Program-made: the position numbers and the translations under genes
Shown here: positions 19,825-33,692 of the stretch, piece after piece
Layout of the letters: each line of letters starts with the position of its first letter
How positions within the stretch are numbered: position 1 is the first letter of the stretch
Assembly: GCA_001534745.1 (NCBI GenBank)
Contig: CP013997.1
Coordinates: forward strand, 3,348,001 to 3,412,000
Direction of reading: 5' to 3'
DNA: 64,000 bases
From: Pseudomonas monteilii
GTDB taxonomy: Bacteria > Pseudomonadota > Gammaproteobacteria > Pseudomonadales > Pseudomonadaceae
The notes under the pieces: model-generated
The model's database searches: none
What the model was told of the DNA's origin: nothing
The model's input: the letters and a program-made list of their open reading frames with translations, nothing else

Positions 19825-21378
19825 ATGCCTGATACTTCCCCCGACGAAACGGTTCGTACGGCGTTACAGATCTCCCACGCCCGGTTGCGCAGGCAACATG
19901 AGCTGGTGGTCAACTTCGGCGTCGGTTCGCTTCACGCCACCGACCTCGACGTGCTGCTGACGCAGGCCTGTACCGTGGTCGCCGACGGCATGCACACGCC
20001 TTATGCCAAGATCCTGACCCCGCTTCCCGACGCCGAGCAGTTCCTGCTCTCCCATGGCGTGGGCTGGGACGCGCAGGACATCGGCCATGCCACGCTCGGC
20101 GCGGACGAAGCCAGCCCGGCGGGTTATGCCTTCATGACCGATCGCCCGGTGATTTCCAACCACCTGGGCCAGGAGAACAGGTTCAGGACCCCTTCGCTGC
20201 TCAAGCGCTACAGGATTCGACGCGCGATCAACGTACCGATCCGCGGCCCTTCGAGCCCCTACGGGGTTTTGGAAGCCGACAGTGGTGACGATACCGACTT
20301 CATCGAAAGCGATCTGGTGTTCATGGAGGGCATCGCCAACGTCATCGCGATGGCCGTCGAGCGCATGGCCACCCAGGAAGACGAAGCTCATCCGCTTCCC
20401 TATTCCGAAAGCGTGCTCAACGCCAGCCCCGACTGCGTCAAGATCCTTTCGCCCTGCGGCACCATCGAGTTCTTCAATGAAGCCGGCGTGTGTCGCATGC
20501 AGCTCGAAAGCGCCAAGCAGGTCAACGGGCTGAACTGGGTCGAGCTGTGGCCAGAAGACGCCAAGCCCACCATCCGCGATGCGATGCAGCGCCTGGTCAT
20601 GGGGGAGTCGGTACGGTTCGAATCCTTCTGCCCCACGGCCAAGGGCGAGCCGAAATGGTGGGACGTCACGGCCGCGCCGATCTACGACAAGCACCACAAC
20701 ATCGACAGGATCATCGCGATCTCGCGGGACGTCACTGAGCGGCGTAACCATGAGCAGCAGCTGATGTCGCTGATCGATGCGCAGACCACCCGCATCAGCG
20801 AGAACGACCTGCAGCTGGACGAGATCCACCACCGGGTCAAGAACAGCCTGCAGCTGGTCAATACCTTGCTGTTGCTGCAAGCCAACGTGGCCACCGAAGA
20901 GACGGTCAAGCTGCAGTTGCAGACGGCGGCCAACCGAGTGCTGGCCATCGCGGCCGTGCATGGGCGGCTTTACCTGGAAGACAACTGCCACGAAGCCAGT
21001 GTCAGCGAATACCTGCATGCCCTGATGGAAGATGTCGGCAAGGCGTCCGATGATCGTCGCATCCAGCTGTGGATCGAACCCACCTCGGTCCGGGCCGAGC
21101 GCCTGGCGCCGCTGGGCCTGGTGATCTGCGAACTGGTGACCAATGCCTTGAAGTACGGCAAGGGCCACATCGTCGTGCGGGTCGAGGCGGCCGATGCCGA
21201 ATCCATCGAGGTGATCGTCACCGACGAAGGCGACGGTTTCCCCGACGACTACCCCAAGCCCAACGGTACGGGCCTGGGCATGCGCCTGATCAAGGGGTAT
21301 TCGGGGTTCGGCGACCAGGGCATCTCGGTCGATCGCGCCGCACCGACCAGCAAGATTCACGTGCGCTTCAAGCTCTGA
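19825..21378 (+). CDS. Soluble GAF-PAS sensor histidine kinase (HisKA_2 type)
   Basis: A 517-residue cytoplasmic kinase with no membrane helix. GAF domain at about 35-182, PAS domain at about 195-305, then HisKA_2 with the acceptor His336 in DEIHHRVKNSLQ, and an HATPase domain with the N box ELVTNALKYG (436-445) and G boxes TDEGDGF and GTGLGMRLI. HisKA_2/HWE kinases usually pass phosphate to separate single-domain regulators; none is adjacent. I use the ATG at 19825 (MPDTSPDETV). It converges on the hybrid kinase with only 38 nt between stops. The signal is unknown. Confidence 0.88.
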   Translation: MPDTSPDETVRTALQISHARLRRQHELVVNFGVGSLHATDLDVLLTQACTVVADGMHTPYAKILTPLPDAEQFLLSHGVGWDAQDIGHATLGADEASPAGYAFMTDRPVISNHLGQENRFRTPSLLKRYRIRRAINVPIRGPSSPYGVLEADSGDDTDFIESDLVFMEGIANVIAMAVERMATQEDEAHPLPYSESVLNASPDCVKILSPCGTIEFFNEAGVCRMQLESAKQVNGLNWVELWPEDAKPTIRDAMQRLVMGESVRFESFCPTAKGEPKWWDVTAAPIYDKHHNIDRIIAISRDVTERRNHEQQLMSLIDAQTTRISENDLQLDEIHHRVKNSLQLVNTLLLLQANVATEETVKLQLQTAANRVLAIAAVHGRLYLEDNCHEASVSEYLHALMEDVGKASDDRRIQLWIEPTSVRAERLAPLGLVICELVTNALKYGKGHIVVRVEAADAESIEVIVTDEGDGFPDDYPKPNGTGLGMRLIKGYSGFGDQGISVDRAAPTSKIHVRFKL

Positions 21379-21416
21379 GGGCGCACGACGCAGGCGTCAG
21401 AGCCTGACACCCGCCC

Positions 21417-25238
<3,822 letters not shown>

Positions 25239-25417
25239 GGGTTACCGGGCGATCGAAGACGAAAGGTGGGTGAGTGCACAGCGCCCACGATCAGGCATGC
25301 CGCTGTCCGAGGGGTTGGGCAGCCGATCGCGCCAATCGTTGCGCGCCATGCTGCCTCGGACACCCCGCCCTTCGAACCGGGCCGATGCCAGGCGATCATT
25401 CGACCGCCGTGTCCAAC

Positions 25418-26437
25418 CTACAGCAGGTTGGGTTCCATCTCCAGCGCCACACCGAAACGCGTCTGGATATCGGCCTGGATGGAGCGCGCCAAGGCATGCA
25501 GTTCGGCGCCCGTGGCTTGCCCGTGATTGACCAGCACCAGCGCCTGCAAGCCGTGCACGCCAGCATCGCCTTGGCGATGGCCCTTCCAGCCGGCCTGGTC
25601 GATCAGCCAGCCGGCCGCCAGCTTGACCTGGCCATCGGCCTGGGGATAGGCGACCACGTCCGGGTGCGCCTGCCTGATCCGCTCGGCCACCTGCGCCGAC
25701 ACCACCGGGTTCTTGAAGAAACTGCCGGCGTTGCCCAGCACCGCCGGATCGGGCAGTTTCTCGCGGCGGATGCTGCAGATCGCGTCGCTGATGTGCTGGG
25801 CGGTGGCCTGCTCGATGCCCTGTTCGAGCAGGCGCTGGCGAACCGGGCCGTACTCGAGCTGCGCGCGCAGCTGTCGATCCAAAGCAAAGCGCACGCGCAG
25901 GATGATCCAGCGCCCCGGTTCACGCTTGAACAGGCTGTCCCGGTAGCCGAAGCCGCATGCCTGCACGCTGAAGTCACGGACCTGGCCGTCCTGGCGATCC
26001 AGGGCAGTCAGCCCGGCGAACACGTCCTTGATCTCCACGCCATAGGCGCCGACGTTCTGCATCGGTGCCGCACCGACGGTGCCGGGAATCAGGCTGAGGT
26101 TTTCCAGGCCGCTGAAGCCCTGGGCCAGGGTCCACTGGACGAAGGGGTGCCAGGGTTCCCCTGCTTCGGCTTCGACGATGACCTGCTCGTCGGTTTCGGC
26201 CACCACACGACGGCCCTGGCTCACCATGCGCAGCACCAGGGCGTGCACATCGGCGGTCAGCAGCAGATTGCTGCCGCCGCCGATGACCATCAAGGGCAGT
26301 TGCCGCCGCTCGGCTTCGTCGAGGGCTGCACGCACCTCGTCATCGCTGCGTGCCTCGGCCAGCACGCTGGCCTGCACGTCGATGCCGAAGGTGTTGTAGG
26401 GCTTGAGCGACGCATGTTCGCGCAACACGAGGGTCAT
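25418..26437 (-). CDS. murB: UDP-N-acetylenolpyruvoylglucosamine reductase
   Basis: A 339-residue flavoenzyme that completes UDP-MurNAc synthesis for peptidoglycan. FAD-binding features visible are KPYNTFGID near the N-terminus, GGGSNLL and IPGTVGAAPMQNVGAYG. I choose the ATG at 26437 ([12 protein letters not shown]), which overlaps the ptpA stop by 4 nt (ATGA). It is the last gene of the envelope operon. Confidence 0.96.
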   Translation of the reverse strand: MTLVLREHASLKPYNTFGIDVQASVLAEARSDDEVRAALDEAERRQLPLMVIGGGSNLLLTADVHALVLRMVSQGRRVVAETDEQVIVEAEAGEPWHPFVQWTLAQGFSGLENLSLIPGTVGAAPMQNVGAYGVEIKDVFAGLTALDRQDGQVRDFSVQACGFGYRDSLFKREPGRWIILRVRFALDRQLRAQLEYGPVRQRLLEQGIEQATAQHISDAICSIRREKLPDPAVLGNAGSFFKNPVVSAQVAERIRQAHPDVVAYPQADGQVKLAAGWLIDQAGWKGHRQGDAGVHGLQALVLVNHGQATGAELHALARSIQADIQTRFGVALEMEPNLL

Positions 26438-26901
26438 GGGCGCCCCCGCAGCTCGGCCACCAAGGCCTGGCAAGCGGCCTCGATCAGGTCCAGCACCTGC
26501 TCGAACCCGGCAGCGCCGCCGTGGTAAGGGTCCGGTACGTCGTCGCGTGCACCGCCGTAGCGGCGCAGGAACAGATCGACCTCAGCCGTCGAGGCGGGCG
26601 GACGCATGGCCTGCAAGTGCGCAAGGTTGCTCGGGTCCATGGCCAGGATCAGGTCGTACTCGAAGAAGTCCTCGAGCTTGACCTGCTGTGCACGCTGGCG
26701 CGAGAGGTCGTAGCCCCGCGTCAGGGCCGCACGGCAGGTGCGCTCGTCAGGCGGCTCGCCCACGTGCCAGTCGCCGGTACCGGCCGAAGCCACCTCGACC
26801 CGCCTGGCCAGCCCGGCCGCTTGCAACTGCTGGCGCAGGACACCCTCGGCGGTCGGCGAGCGGCAGATGTTGCCCAGGCACACGAACAGGATACGCATCA
26901 T
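26434..26901 (-). CDS. Low-molecular-weight protein tyrosine phosphatase
   Basis: A 155-residue phosphatase. The catalytic CX5R loop is CLGNICRSP (Cys8, Arg14) and the general-acid aspartate lies in DPYHGG near residue 120. Homologues often regulate exopolysaccharide tyrosine kinases, but no such kinase is nearby and the target is unknown. Two adjacent ATG codons (26901, 26898) can serve as start. Overlaps with kdsB and murB imply coupled translation. Confidence 0.93.
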   Translation of the reverse strand: MMRILFVCLGNICRSPTAEGVLRQQLQAAGLARRVEVASAGTGDWHVGEPPDERTCRAALTRGYDLSRQRAQQVKLEDFFEYDLILAMDPSNLAHLQAMRPPASTAEVDLFLRRYGGARDDVPDPYHGGAAGFEQVLDLIEAACQALVAELRGRP

Positions 26902-27662
26902 GCCTCCAGCAGGCGGCGCACGCGCGCCAGGTCTTCAGCCGTGTCGACGCCGACCGCGGGCGCTTCCAGCGCATCGGCGACATGGATGCGCACGCCGTGC
27001 CAGAGGGCCCGCAACTGCTCCAGCGCCTCGGTCTGCTCGAGCCAGCACGGGCCCCAGCCGACGAAGTCCTGGAGAAAGCTCACCCGGTAGGCGTACAGGC
27101 CGATGTGGCGGCGGTAGGGCACGCCTTCGGGCAACCGGTCCTGGCCCTGGGCAAACAGGTCGCGGGACCAGGGCAGCGGCGCCCGGCTGAACGTCAGGGC
27201 CATGCCGTGCCGGTCGCTGACGACCTTGACCGCATTAGGGTTGAACACGCTGTCGGGCTGCTCGATCGGCTCGGCCAGGGTCGCAATGCCGGCCTGGGGG
27301 TGGGCCGCCAGGTTGGCGGCGACCTGGTCGATGATCACCGGTGGGATCAAGGGCTCGTCGCCCTGGACGTTGACCACGATGGCGTCGGCGGCCAGCCCCA
27401 GCTGCGTGGCCACCTCGGCCAACCGGTCGGTGCCGGACTCGTGGTCGTCACGGGTCAGCAGCACCTCGGCGCCGAAGGCCTGGCAGGCCTCGACGATGCT
27501 GGCGTTGTCGGTGGCGATCACCACCCGTGTCGCCGCGCTCCTGCACGCCTGCTCCCAGACGTGCTGGACCATCGGCTTGCCGGCGATCGGCAGCAGCGGC
27601 TTGCCCGGCAGGCGCGTGGAGCGCAGCCGGGCAGGAATCACCACGGTGAAGGCGGTGCTCAT
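26898..27662 (-). CDS. kdsB: CMP-KDO synthetase
   Basis: A 254-residue cytidylyltransferase that activates 3-deoxy-D-manno-octulosonate for lipopolysaccharide core synthesis. The N-terminus [16 protein letters not shown] is the nucleotide-binding signature, and [12 protein letters not shown] follows in the middle. It overlaps the Trm112-like gene by 4 nt (ATGA) and ptpA by 4 nt, in the usual Pseudomonas lpxK-kdsB arrangement. Confidence 0.97.
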   Translation of the reverse strand: MSTAFTVVIPARLRSTRLPGKPLLPIAGKPMVQHVWEQACRSAATRVVIATDNASIVEACQAFGAEVLLTRDDHESGTDRLAEVATQLGLAADAIVVNVQGDEPLIPPVIIDQVAANLAAHPQAGIATLAEPIEQPDSVFNPNAVKVVSDRHGMALTFSRAPLPWSRDLFAQGQDRLPEGVPYRRHIGLYAYRVSFLQDFVGWGPCWLEQTEALEQLRALWHGVRIHVADALEAPAVGVDTAEDLARVRRLLEA

Positions 27663-27844
27663 TTATCCAGGCGCTCGTCGTCGGTCAGGGTGCGCGCTTC
27701 GCTTTCCAGCATCACCGGGATGCCGTCACGGATCGGGTAGGCCACGCCTGCCCCCTTGCTGATCAGCTCGGTCTTGTCGGCGCTGAGCTTGAGCGGGCCT
27801 TTGGTGATCGGGCAAGCCAGGATGTCGAGCAGTTTGGTGTCCAT
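27659..27844 (-). CDS. Trm112-like (YcaR) small protein
   Basis: A 61-residue protein beginning [18 protein letters not shown]. The family resembles the zinc-binding activator of methyltransferases, but only one cysteine remains here, so it cannot bind zinc in the usual four-cysteine way. It sits between lpxK and kdsB as in most gammaproteobacteria. The role is unproven. Confidence 0.92.
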   Translation of the reverse strand: MDTKLLDILACPITKGPLKLSADKTELISKGAGVAYPIRDGIPVMLESEARTLTDDERLDK

Positions 27845-27893
27845 GGGTACGTCCTAAAGGTGTGTAGCCGGAAGAAGGAGGAACACCGACGCA

Positions 27894-28901
27894 TCACGCG
27901 CGTCGGTGTGGCAGCAACCGCTCGAGCTGTGCGTCGAACCAGGCGACGAACGCAGGTGAAGGTTCGGCCTCCACCGCCAGGTACCACCAGTCGTCGGCCG
28001 CGAAGGCACGGCACTTCACCGCGTCCTTTTCGGTCATCAGCAACGGCAGAGCCGGGCTGAAGGTCAACGCCTCGCGACTGAACCGGGCATGGTCGGCGAA
28101 CGGGTGCGCAATCGGCTGCCAGTCTAGCGCTTGCACGGTCTTGAAGAAACGCTGTGGGTTGCCGATACCGGCCACCGCATGCACGGCCTGGCCCGGCGGA
28201 AAATACGTGAGGTTGCGGCGCTCGCCGGTGCGCACGTTGACCAGCGCGCTGGGCCGCAAGCCAAAGGCGTACCCCTCGGCGCGGTCGGCCGGGGCGCCGT
28301 TGAACAGCACGGCATCGACGTCGGCCAGGCGCTCGGGAGGTTCGCGCAACGGCCCGGCAGGCAGGCAACGCCCGTTGCCCAGGCCACGGGCAGCGTCGAT
28401 CAGCACCAGCTCCAGGTCGCGGGCCAACCGATAGTGCTGCAGGCCGTCGTCGCACAGGATCAGGTCCAGCGGCTCGGCGGCCAGCAGGCCACGCACCGCG
28501 CGGGCACGGTCCGGGTCGATCATCAGCGGCACACCCGTGCGCTGCACGATCAGCAGCGGCTCGTCGCCCGCTTGCTCGGCTCCCTGCCCTGCCTCGACCC
28601 GCCACGGCAGCTGCGGCGGCTGGGCGCCGTAGCCACGGCTGACCACGCCGACCCGCAACCCCTGGCGGCGGCACTGGGCGATGAGCCAGAGGATCATGGG
28701 GGTCTTGCCGGTGCCACCCACGGTGACGTTGCCGACCACGATGACCGGCACCGGCGCCCGATAGGCTGGACGGCGACCGTCGAGAAAGCGCGCCCGCTTG
28801 CCTGCCACCACACGCCGGTAGAGGCATTCCAGGGGGCGCAGCAGGGTCAGGGCCGGGTGCCCGGCGTACCAGGCGGCGAGCAGGCGTTCGCCCAAGGCCA
28901 T
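27894..28901 (-). CDS. lpxK: Tetraacyldisaccharide 4'-kinase
   Basis: A 335-residue inner-membrane-associated kinase that phosphorylates the 4' position of the lipid A disaccharide. The P-loop region [12 protein letters not shown] is at residues 57-68 and DDGLQHYRL lies in the middle. I use the ATG at 28901, preceded at good spacing by AAGGAG; the GTG one codon upstream is less likely. Its start overlaps the exbD stop by one base. Confidence 0.96.
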   Translation of the reverse strand: MALGERLLAAWYAGHPALTLLRPLECLYRRVVAGKRARFLDGRRPAYRAPVPVIVVGNVTVGGTGKTPMILWLIAQCRRQGLRVGVVSRGYGAQPPQLPWRVEAGQGAEQAGDEPLLIVQRTGVPLMIDPDRARAVRGLLAAEPLDLILCDDGLQHYRLARDLELVLIDAARGLGNGRCLPAGPLREPPERLADVDAVLFNGAPADRAEGYAFGLRPSALVNVRTGERRNLTYFPPGQAVHAVAGIGNPQRFFKTVQALDWQPIAHPFADHARFSREALTFSPALPLLMTEKDAVKCRAFAADDWWYLAVEAEPSPAFVAWFDAQLERLLPHRRA

Positions 28902-29335
28902 CACTTCGCTCCTTGAACCGCCTCGACGGTGGTCATGCGCAGGCGGCTGAAGCCCAGCTTGCCCGCGGCGTCCATGGCGGTCACCACGGCCTGGTGCGGC
29001 GTCTTGCCGTCGGCGCTGATCGCCAGCGGCAGCTGGTTGTCGCCGCCGGACTCGCGCTGCAGGGCCTCGGTGAGGGTCGCCAGGTCACTGCTCGGCAGCA
29101 GGTGGTTGTTCACCGAATAGACGCCATCGGCGCTGATGGTGATTTCCACCAGCTTGCCGTCTTCGGCCGGCGCCGCTTCGGCGCTGCTGGCCTCGGGCAG
29201 CTCCACGCGCAGCTGGGTCTCGCGGGTGAAGGTCGTGGTCACGACGAAGAACAGCAGCAGGACGAACACCACGTCGATCAACGACGCCAGGTTGATGTCC
29301 ACGTGTTCGCGGGCACGGTTGCGTCGAAACTTCAC
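28901..29335 (-). CDS. exbD: ExbD/TolR family biopolymer transport protein
   Basis: A 144-residue protein with one membrane helix (about 15-35) that begins with the conserved Asp of [17 protein letters not shown], the residue thought to conduct protons. The rest is periplasmic. With the ExbB-like protein it forms a proton-driven motor. The position beside lpxK and kdsB is typical for a second ExbBD set not tied to a TonB gene. Confidence 0.92.
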   Translation of the reverse strand: MKFRRNRAREHVDINLASLIDVVFVLLLFFVVTTTFTRETQLRVELPEASSAEAAPAEDGKLVEITISADGVYSVNNHLLPSSDLATLTEALQRESGGDNQLPLAISADGKTPHQAVVTAMDAAGKLGFSRLRMTTVEAVQGAK

Positions 29336-29967
29336 GCCGCGCCTCCGGCCACCTCGACCTCGCGATCACCTTGCACGACCTCGACCAGCTTGATCGCCTC
29401 CTGCTCCATGCCCACCACCAGCTCGTCGATGCGGCGCAGCAGGAAGCGGTGGAAGAACACGGCCGGGATACCGACCATCAGGCCGGCCGCGGTGGTGACC
29501 AGGGCTTTGGAGATGCCCCCGGCCAAGACGGCGGCGTTGGCGGTCATCTGGGTGCCCATGAAAGCGCTGAAGATGTCGATCATGCCCAGCACGGTGCCGA
29601 GCAGGCCCAGCAGCGGGGCCATGGCGGCGATGGTGCCGAGGGTGCTGATGTAGCGCTCCAGGTCATGGATGACCCGCGAGGCGGCTTCTTCGATGCACTC
29701 TTTCATGATCTCGCGCCCGTGCCGGGAATTGGCCAGGCCGGCGGCGAGGATCTCGCCCAGCGGAGAGTCGGCGCGCAAGGCGGTGAGCTTGTCGCCGGTC
29801 AGCTGCTTGTCACGGATCCACACCCAGACCTGCCCCAGCAGGTGCGGCGGGGTCACCCGGCTGGCGCGCAGGACCCACAGACGCTCGACGACGATAGCCA
29901 TGGCAGCGATGGAACTGAGGATGATCGGCAACATCATCCAACCGCCGGACTTGACCAACTCCCACAC
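29332..29967 (-). CDS. exbB: ExbB/TolQ/MotA family proton channel protein
   Basis: A 211-residue three-helix membrane protein. The C-terminal part holds the family's paired helices (LGTIAAMAPLLGLLGTVLGM and ALVTTAAGLMVGIPAVFFHR). GAGGGG is ideally spaced for the GTG at 29967 (VWELVKSGGWMMLP); a GTG three codons earlier has no spacing. It is the first gene of the run to murB and overlaps exbD by 4 nt. The partner that uses its energy is not encoded here. Confidence 0.92.
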   Translation of the reverse strand: MWELVKSGGWMMLPIILSSIAAMAIVVERLWVLRASRVTPPHLLGQVWVWIRDKQLTGDKLTALRADSPLGEILAAGLANSRHGREIMKECIEEAASRVIHDLERYISTLGTIAAMAPLLGLLGTVLGMIDIFSAFMGTQMTANAAVLAGGISKALVTTAAGLMVGIPAVFFHRFLLRRIDELVVGMEQEAIKLVEVVQGDREVEVAGGAA

Positions 29968-30034
29968 AGTAATCACCCCTCGGAAAAGTTCGCCACTCTA
30001 CCACATGCATTCCACGGCGCTCAGCCACCGACCA

Positions 30035-32260
30035 TCACGCGTCAGGGTCGCGCCAGAAGCGGCGCTCGGCGCGCAGGCGATGGACCTCGCCCCCACTGCC
30101 CAGACGCAGGCGCAACGCGCCATGCAGGGCCGTGTCATGCACGGCGATGCCGTGACGCCGGTAGCGCGCCAGCACGCTGGCATGGGGATGGCCGAAACCG
30201 TTGTGCCGGCCACGCGAGATCAGCACGCCGCGCGGCGCCGTGGCGCGCAGGAAGGCCTCGGTGGAGGACGTCCGGCTGCCGTGATGGGGTGCCTGCAGCC
30301 AGTCGCTGCGAGGATCGGCGGTCTGCGCCAGCCACAGGCGCTCGGCGGCCGCTTCCAGATCGCCGGTCAACAGCAGGCGCTCGCCACCGGCCTCCACCTG
30401 CAGCACGCATGAGCGCTGGTTGCTGTCCGGCGCGCTCGGCCACTGCCAGAGCGTGAAGGTGACACCGTCCCAGTGCCAGCGCTCGCCTGCCCGACAGGCC
30501 TGGCCAGGCAACGCCGCCGGCAATGCCTCGGGTTCACCGGCCAGTGTCCGGGCAGGCGGCAGCCCGGTGGCCACGGCCAGCGCACCGCCGGCATGGTCGG
30601 CGTGCGCATGGCTGACGATCAGCAGGTCGAGCCGACGCACGCCCAGCCTGTGCAGCGTCGGCAGCACCACGCGCTCGCCCAGGTCGACATCGCCATGGGC
30701 CGGGCCGGCGTCGAACAGCAGGGTGTGGTGCTGGGTGCGCAGCAGCGTGGCCAGGCCCTGGCCGACGTCCAGCTGCCAGACCTCCACCTGGCCGTGCGGC
30801 ACGGGGGCGTTCGGCAGCCACAGCGCGCCGACCATCAACACGGCCCCCGGCAGGCGCAACGGCACGCCACGAGGCAGCAACGTCGATAGGCTGCCGAGCG
30901 CGACCAGGCACCATGCCCCCAGGGACAAGGCCGGTGGCTGCCAGGCAGGCTGCCACTGCGCGAGCCGGCCCAACAGCTCGAACAGCCCGGCCAGCAGCCC
31001 GCCGGCCAGCCACAGCAACGCCTCGCCCACCGATGGCAGGCCGAGCAGCAGCGTACCGAGCAAGGCCAGGGGCAGCACCAGCAGACTGATCGCCGGCACA
31101 GCCAGCAGATTGGCCACCGGCCCGCTCAGGCTGACCGGCAGGCCCAGGGCCAGCAGGACCGGCAGCAGACCGAGGGCAATCAGCCACTGGGCACGGGTCC
31201 AGGCCTGCCAGGGCCGCCAGCCGCCCAGGCGACCGCTGAAGCCGAACAGCAATACGGCCACCGCGGCGAACGACAGCCAGAAACCCGGTAACAGGCTGGC
31301 CAGGGGTTCGATCAGCAACACGCCGACCAGCGCCGTCCACCATGGCAGGCTAGTACCCAGGTGACGAAAGCGCAGGCGCCAGATCAGCACCATGGCCAGC
31401 ATGGCGCAGGCCCGCTGCACCGGCACCTGGAAACCGGCGAGCGCACCGTAGGCCAAGGCTGCGCCCAAGGCCAGGGCACATGCCCACGGCAGCCAGGGCA
31501 GGCGCGTCGGCCATAGGCCCAGCCGTGCCGCGCCCGCCACCAAGGCGTAGATCAAGCCGGCCAGCAGGCCGATGTGCTGCCCGGAAATGACCATCAGGTG
31601 CACCGTGCCGGTCGCCCGTAGCGTATCCCAGTCGTCTCGGGACAGGCCGCTGCCATCACCGAGTACCAAGGCCACCAGGGTGGCTTGCCGCCCGTGAGCG
31701 TCGACGGCCAGCAGCCGCTGGCGCAGGCCGTCCCGCCAGCCAGGGCCACTGCCGCTCAACCGCTCGCCGGCCTTGACCGAGCCCGTGGCGCCGATGCGCC
31801 TTGCCAGCAAAGTCGCTTCCTGGTCAGGCCCGTGGGGATTGAGCAGCCCCTGGGGACGTTTGAGCGTTACCGCCAGGCGCCAGCGTTCGCCGCTGCGCAC
31901 CGGCGGCCCGTCGAACCAGCTCAGCTGCAGACGAGCCGGTAACGTGGCCCGTCGCGACTGCGCCTCGCTCAGCTCGAAGCGCACCCCTTGGCCCGTCTGC
32001 TGCGGCAATCCGCTCACCCTCCCCTCGACCCACAGCGTCCGGCCGTCCAGGGCGGCAGGCAGACGCTCGTCCAGCGCACCTTGCGCGGACCAGCACGCCC
32101 AGCACAGCCCCAGGCCGAACCAGCCCATCGAGCGCACCCGCGTGATCAAGCAACCCAGCGAGACCAGCAGCCCCGCCACCCACCATCCGACCGGAGGCAA
32201 GGCCGGCACGAACCGCAGACAGATCATTCCCAGTGCCAGCGCCATCATCCCTGTGCGCAT
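30035..32260 (-). CDS. comEC: ComEC/Rec2 DNA internalisation protein
   Basis: A 741-residue polytopic inner-membrane protein: an N-terminal DUF4131 region, a central competence domain with about ten membrane helices (about 205-480) and a C-terminal metallo-beta-lactamase-like domain (about 495-740) with VSHAHADHAGG and PHHGSRTSS. The family passes single-stranded DNA into the cytoplasm during transformation. GGAGGG precedes the ATG. It ends 68 nt before the exbB start, so read-through into the envelope operon is possible. Confidence 0.94.
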   Translation of the reverse strand: MRTGMMALALGMICLRFVPALPPVGWWVAGLLVSLGCLITRVRSMGWFGLGLCWACWSAQGALDERLPAALDGRTLWVEGRVSGLPQQTGQGVRFELSEAQSRRATLPARLQLSWFDGPPVRSGERWRLAVTLKRPQGLLNPHGPDQEATLLARRIGATGSVKAGERLSGSGPGWRDGLRQRLLAVDAHGRQATLVALVLGDGSGLSRDDWDTLRATGTVHLMVISGQHIGLLAGLIYALVAGAARLGLWPTRLPWLPWACALALGAALAYGALAGFQVPVQRACAMLAMVLIWRLRFRHLGTSLPWWTALVGVLLIEPLASLLPGFWLSFAAVAVLLFGFSGRLGGWRPWQAWTRAQWLIALGLLPVLLALGLPVSLSGPVANLLAVPAISLLVLPLALLGTLLLGLPSVGEALLWLAGGLLAGLFELLGRLAQWQPAWQPPALSLGAWCLVALGSLSTLLPRGVPLRLPGAVLMVGALWLPNAPVPHGQVEVWQLDVGQGLATLLRTQHHTLLFDAGPAHGDVDLGERVVLPTLHRLGVRRLDLLIVSHAHADHAGGALAVATGLPPARTLAGEPEALPAALPGQACRAGERWHWDGVTFTLWQWPSAPDSNQRSCVLQVEAGGERLLLTGDLEAAAERLWLAQTADPRSDWLQAPHHGSRTSSTEAFLRATAPRGVLISRGRHNGFGHPHASVLARYRRHGIAVHDTALHGALRLRLGSGGEVHRLRAERRFWRDPDA

Positions 32261-32402
32261 GCCAGAGCCCTCCCAGGCAGAACCACCTGATCAGGCATAG
32301 CTGCCTCGAGCGCTCGGGTTGCTCAAGAATTGTCACAATCTCTGTCGAAAGCGCCTTGGACAATGCGGGCATACTGGCCGCTCGACACCCGCGAGAGCCC
32401 CC

Positions 32403-33020
32403 ATGCCGCGCCGAATCTTCAAACGCTACATGCCGGACCCGACCAGCATTCGCGAACACAAGTCGTTGCGATTTCTGGGCAAGCTGCTGCATGACCCCAA
32501 CCTCTGGCACCTGAACCGCCACTCGGTCGCCCGGGCCATGGGCGTGGGCCTGTTCGCGGCGCTGATCCCCATGCCGATGCAGATGCTGCTGGCGGCGGCG
32601 CTGGCCATCGGTGTGCGCGGCAACCTGCCGATCGCGGTCAGCCTGGTGTGGCTCACCAACCCGTTGACCATGCCACCGGTGTTCCTGGTCACCTACCTGA
32701 CTGGCGCCTGGCTGATGCAGGTGCCGCCGCGCAGCCTGCCCGACGAGCTGACCTTTGCCTGGATCACCGAGCAGTTGTCCACGGTCTGGCAACCGTTTCT
32801 GCTCGGCTCGGTGGTCTGCGGGGTGATCCTCGGGCTGCTGGGCTACAGCCTGACCCTGCTGTACTGGCGCTGGTGGGTAGGCCGGCAGTGGCGCCGACGC
32901 AAGGCCCGGGTGTCAGGTGCGCATGCCGCGGCCGCTGACCAGCAGTCGCACGCACACGGTGTACAGCACCGCCGTGGCCACCAGCATGAAGGTGATGGCC
33001 GTGCCGATCCGGATGTCTGA
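32403..33020 (+). CDS. DUF2062 membrane protein
   Basis: A 205-residue protein with a basic N-terminus (MPRRIFKRYMPDP) and about three hydrophobic segments, matching DUF2062. Its function is unknown. The last 35 or so residues (SGAHAAAADQQSHAHG onward) are His/Ala/Gly-rich, unlike the domain, and run over the 3' end of the converging ABC permease gene for 108 bp. The conserved part ends at about WRRRKARV. It is divergent from comEC. Confidence 0.85.
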   Translation: MPRRIFKRYMPDPTSIREHKSLRFLGKLLHDPNLWHLNRHSVARAMGVGLFAALIPMPMQMLLAAALAIGVRGNLPIAVSLVWLTNPLTMPPVFLVTYLTGAWLMQVPPRSLPDELTFAWITEQLSTVWQPFLLGSVVCGVILGLLGYSLTLLYWRWWVGRQWRRRKARVSGAHAAAADQQSHAHGVQHRRGHQHEGDGRADPDV

Positions 33021-33692
33021 GACACCGAGGATGCCGTAGCGGAACGAGTTGACCATGTGCAGCACCGGGTTGGCGAGCGACACGGTCTGCCAGAACGGCG
33101 GCAGCAGCGTGATCGAGTAGAACACCCCGCCCAGGTAGGTCAGCGGCGTCAGCACGAAGGTCGGGATGATCGAGATGTCGTCGAAGTTGCGGGCGAACAC
33201 CGCGTTGACGAAGCCCAGCAGCGAGAAGATCGTCGCCGTGAGCAGCACGACCAGCACGGTCACGCCCAGGTGATGCACCTGCAGGTCGGTGAAGAACCCC
33301 GACAGCACGGTGACGATCACGCCTACCGCCAGCCCGCGCAAGATGCCGCCCAGCGCATAACCGATCAGGATGGTGTGGGGCGACACCGGCGAGACCATCA
33401 GCTCCTCGATCGAGCGCTGGAACTTGCTGCCGAAGAAGCTCGAGACCACGTTGCCGTAGGAGTTGGTGATCACCGACATCATGATCAGGCCCGGCACGAT
33501 GTACTGCATGTAGGTGAAGCCGCCCATGTCGCCTATCTGTCGGCCGATCAGGTTCCCGAAGATCACGAAGTACAGCACCATGGTGATCGCCGGGGGCAGC
33601 AGCGTCTGCGGCCAGATGCGCAGGAAGCGTCGTACTTCCCGGTAGACGATGGTGTTGAGGGCGACCCAGTTGTTGCGCAGATCCAGGCTCAT
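32913..33692 (-). CDS. ABC-2 type exporter permease (YadH-like)
   Basis: A 259-residue permease with about six membrane helices of the ABC-2 class, beginning MSLDLRNNWVALNTIVYREV and containing the family stretch FGSKFQRSIEELMVSP. Its ATG overlaps the ATPase stop by 4 nt, so the two form one exporter. The substrate is unknown; homologues are named YadH. The 3' end overlaps the converging DUF2062 gene. Confidence 0.92.
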   Translation of the reverse strand: MSLDLRNNWVALNTIVYREVRRFLRIWPQTLLPPAITMVLYFVIFGNLIGRQIGDMGGFTYMQYIVPGLIMMSVITNSYGNVVSSFFGSKFQRSIEELMVSPVSPHTILIGYALGGILRGLAVGVIVTVLSGFFTDLQVHHLGVTVLVVLLTATIFSLLGFVNAVFARNFDDISIIPTFVLTPLTYLGGVFYSITLLPPFWQTVSLANPVLHMVNSFRYGILGVSDIRIGTAITFMLVATAVLYTVCVRLLVSGRGMRT

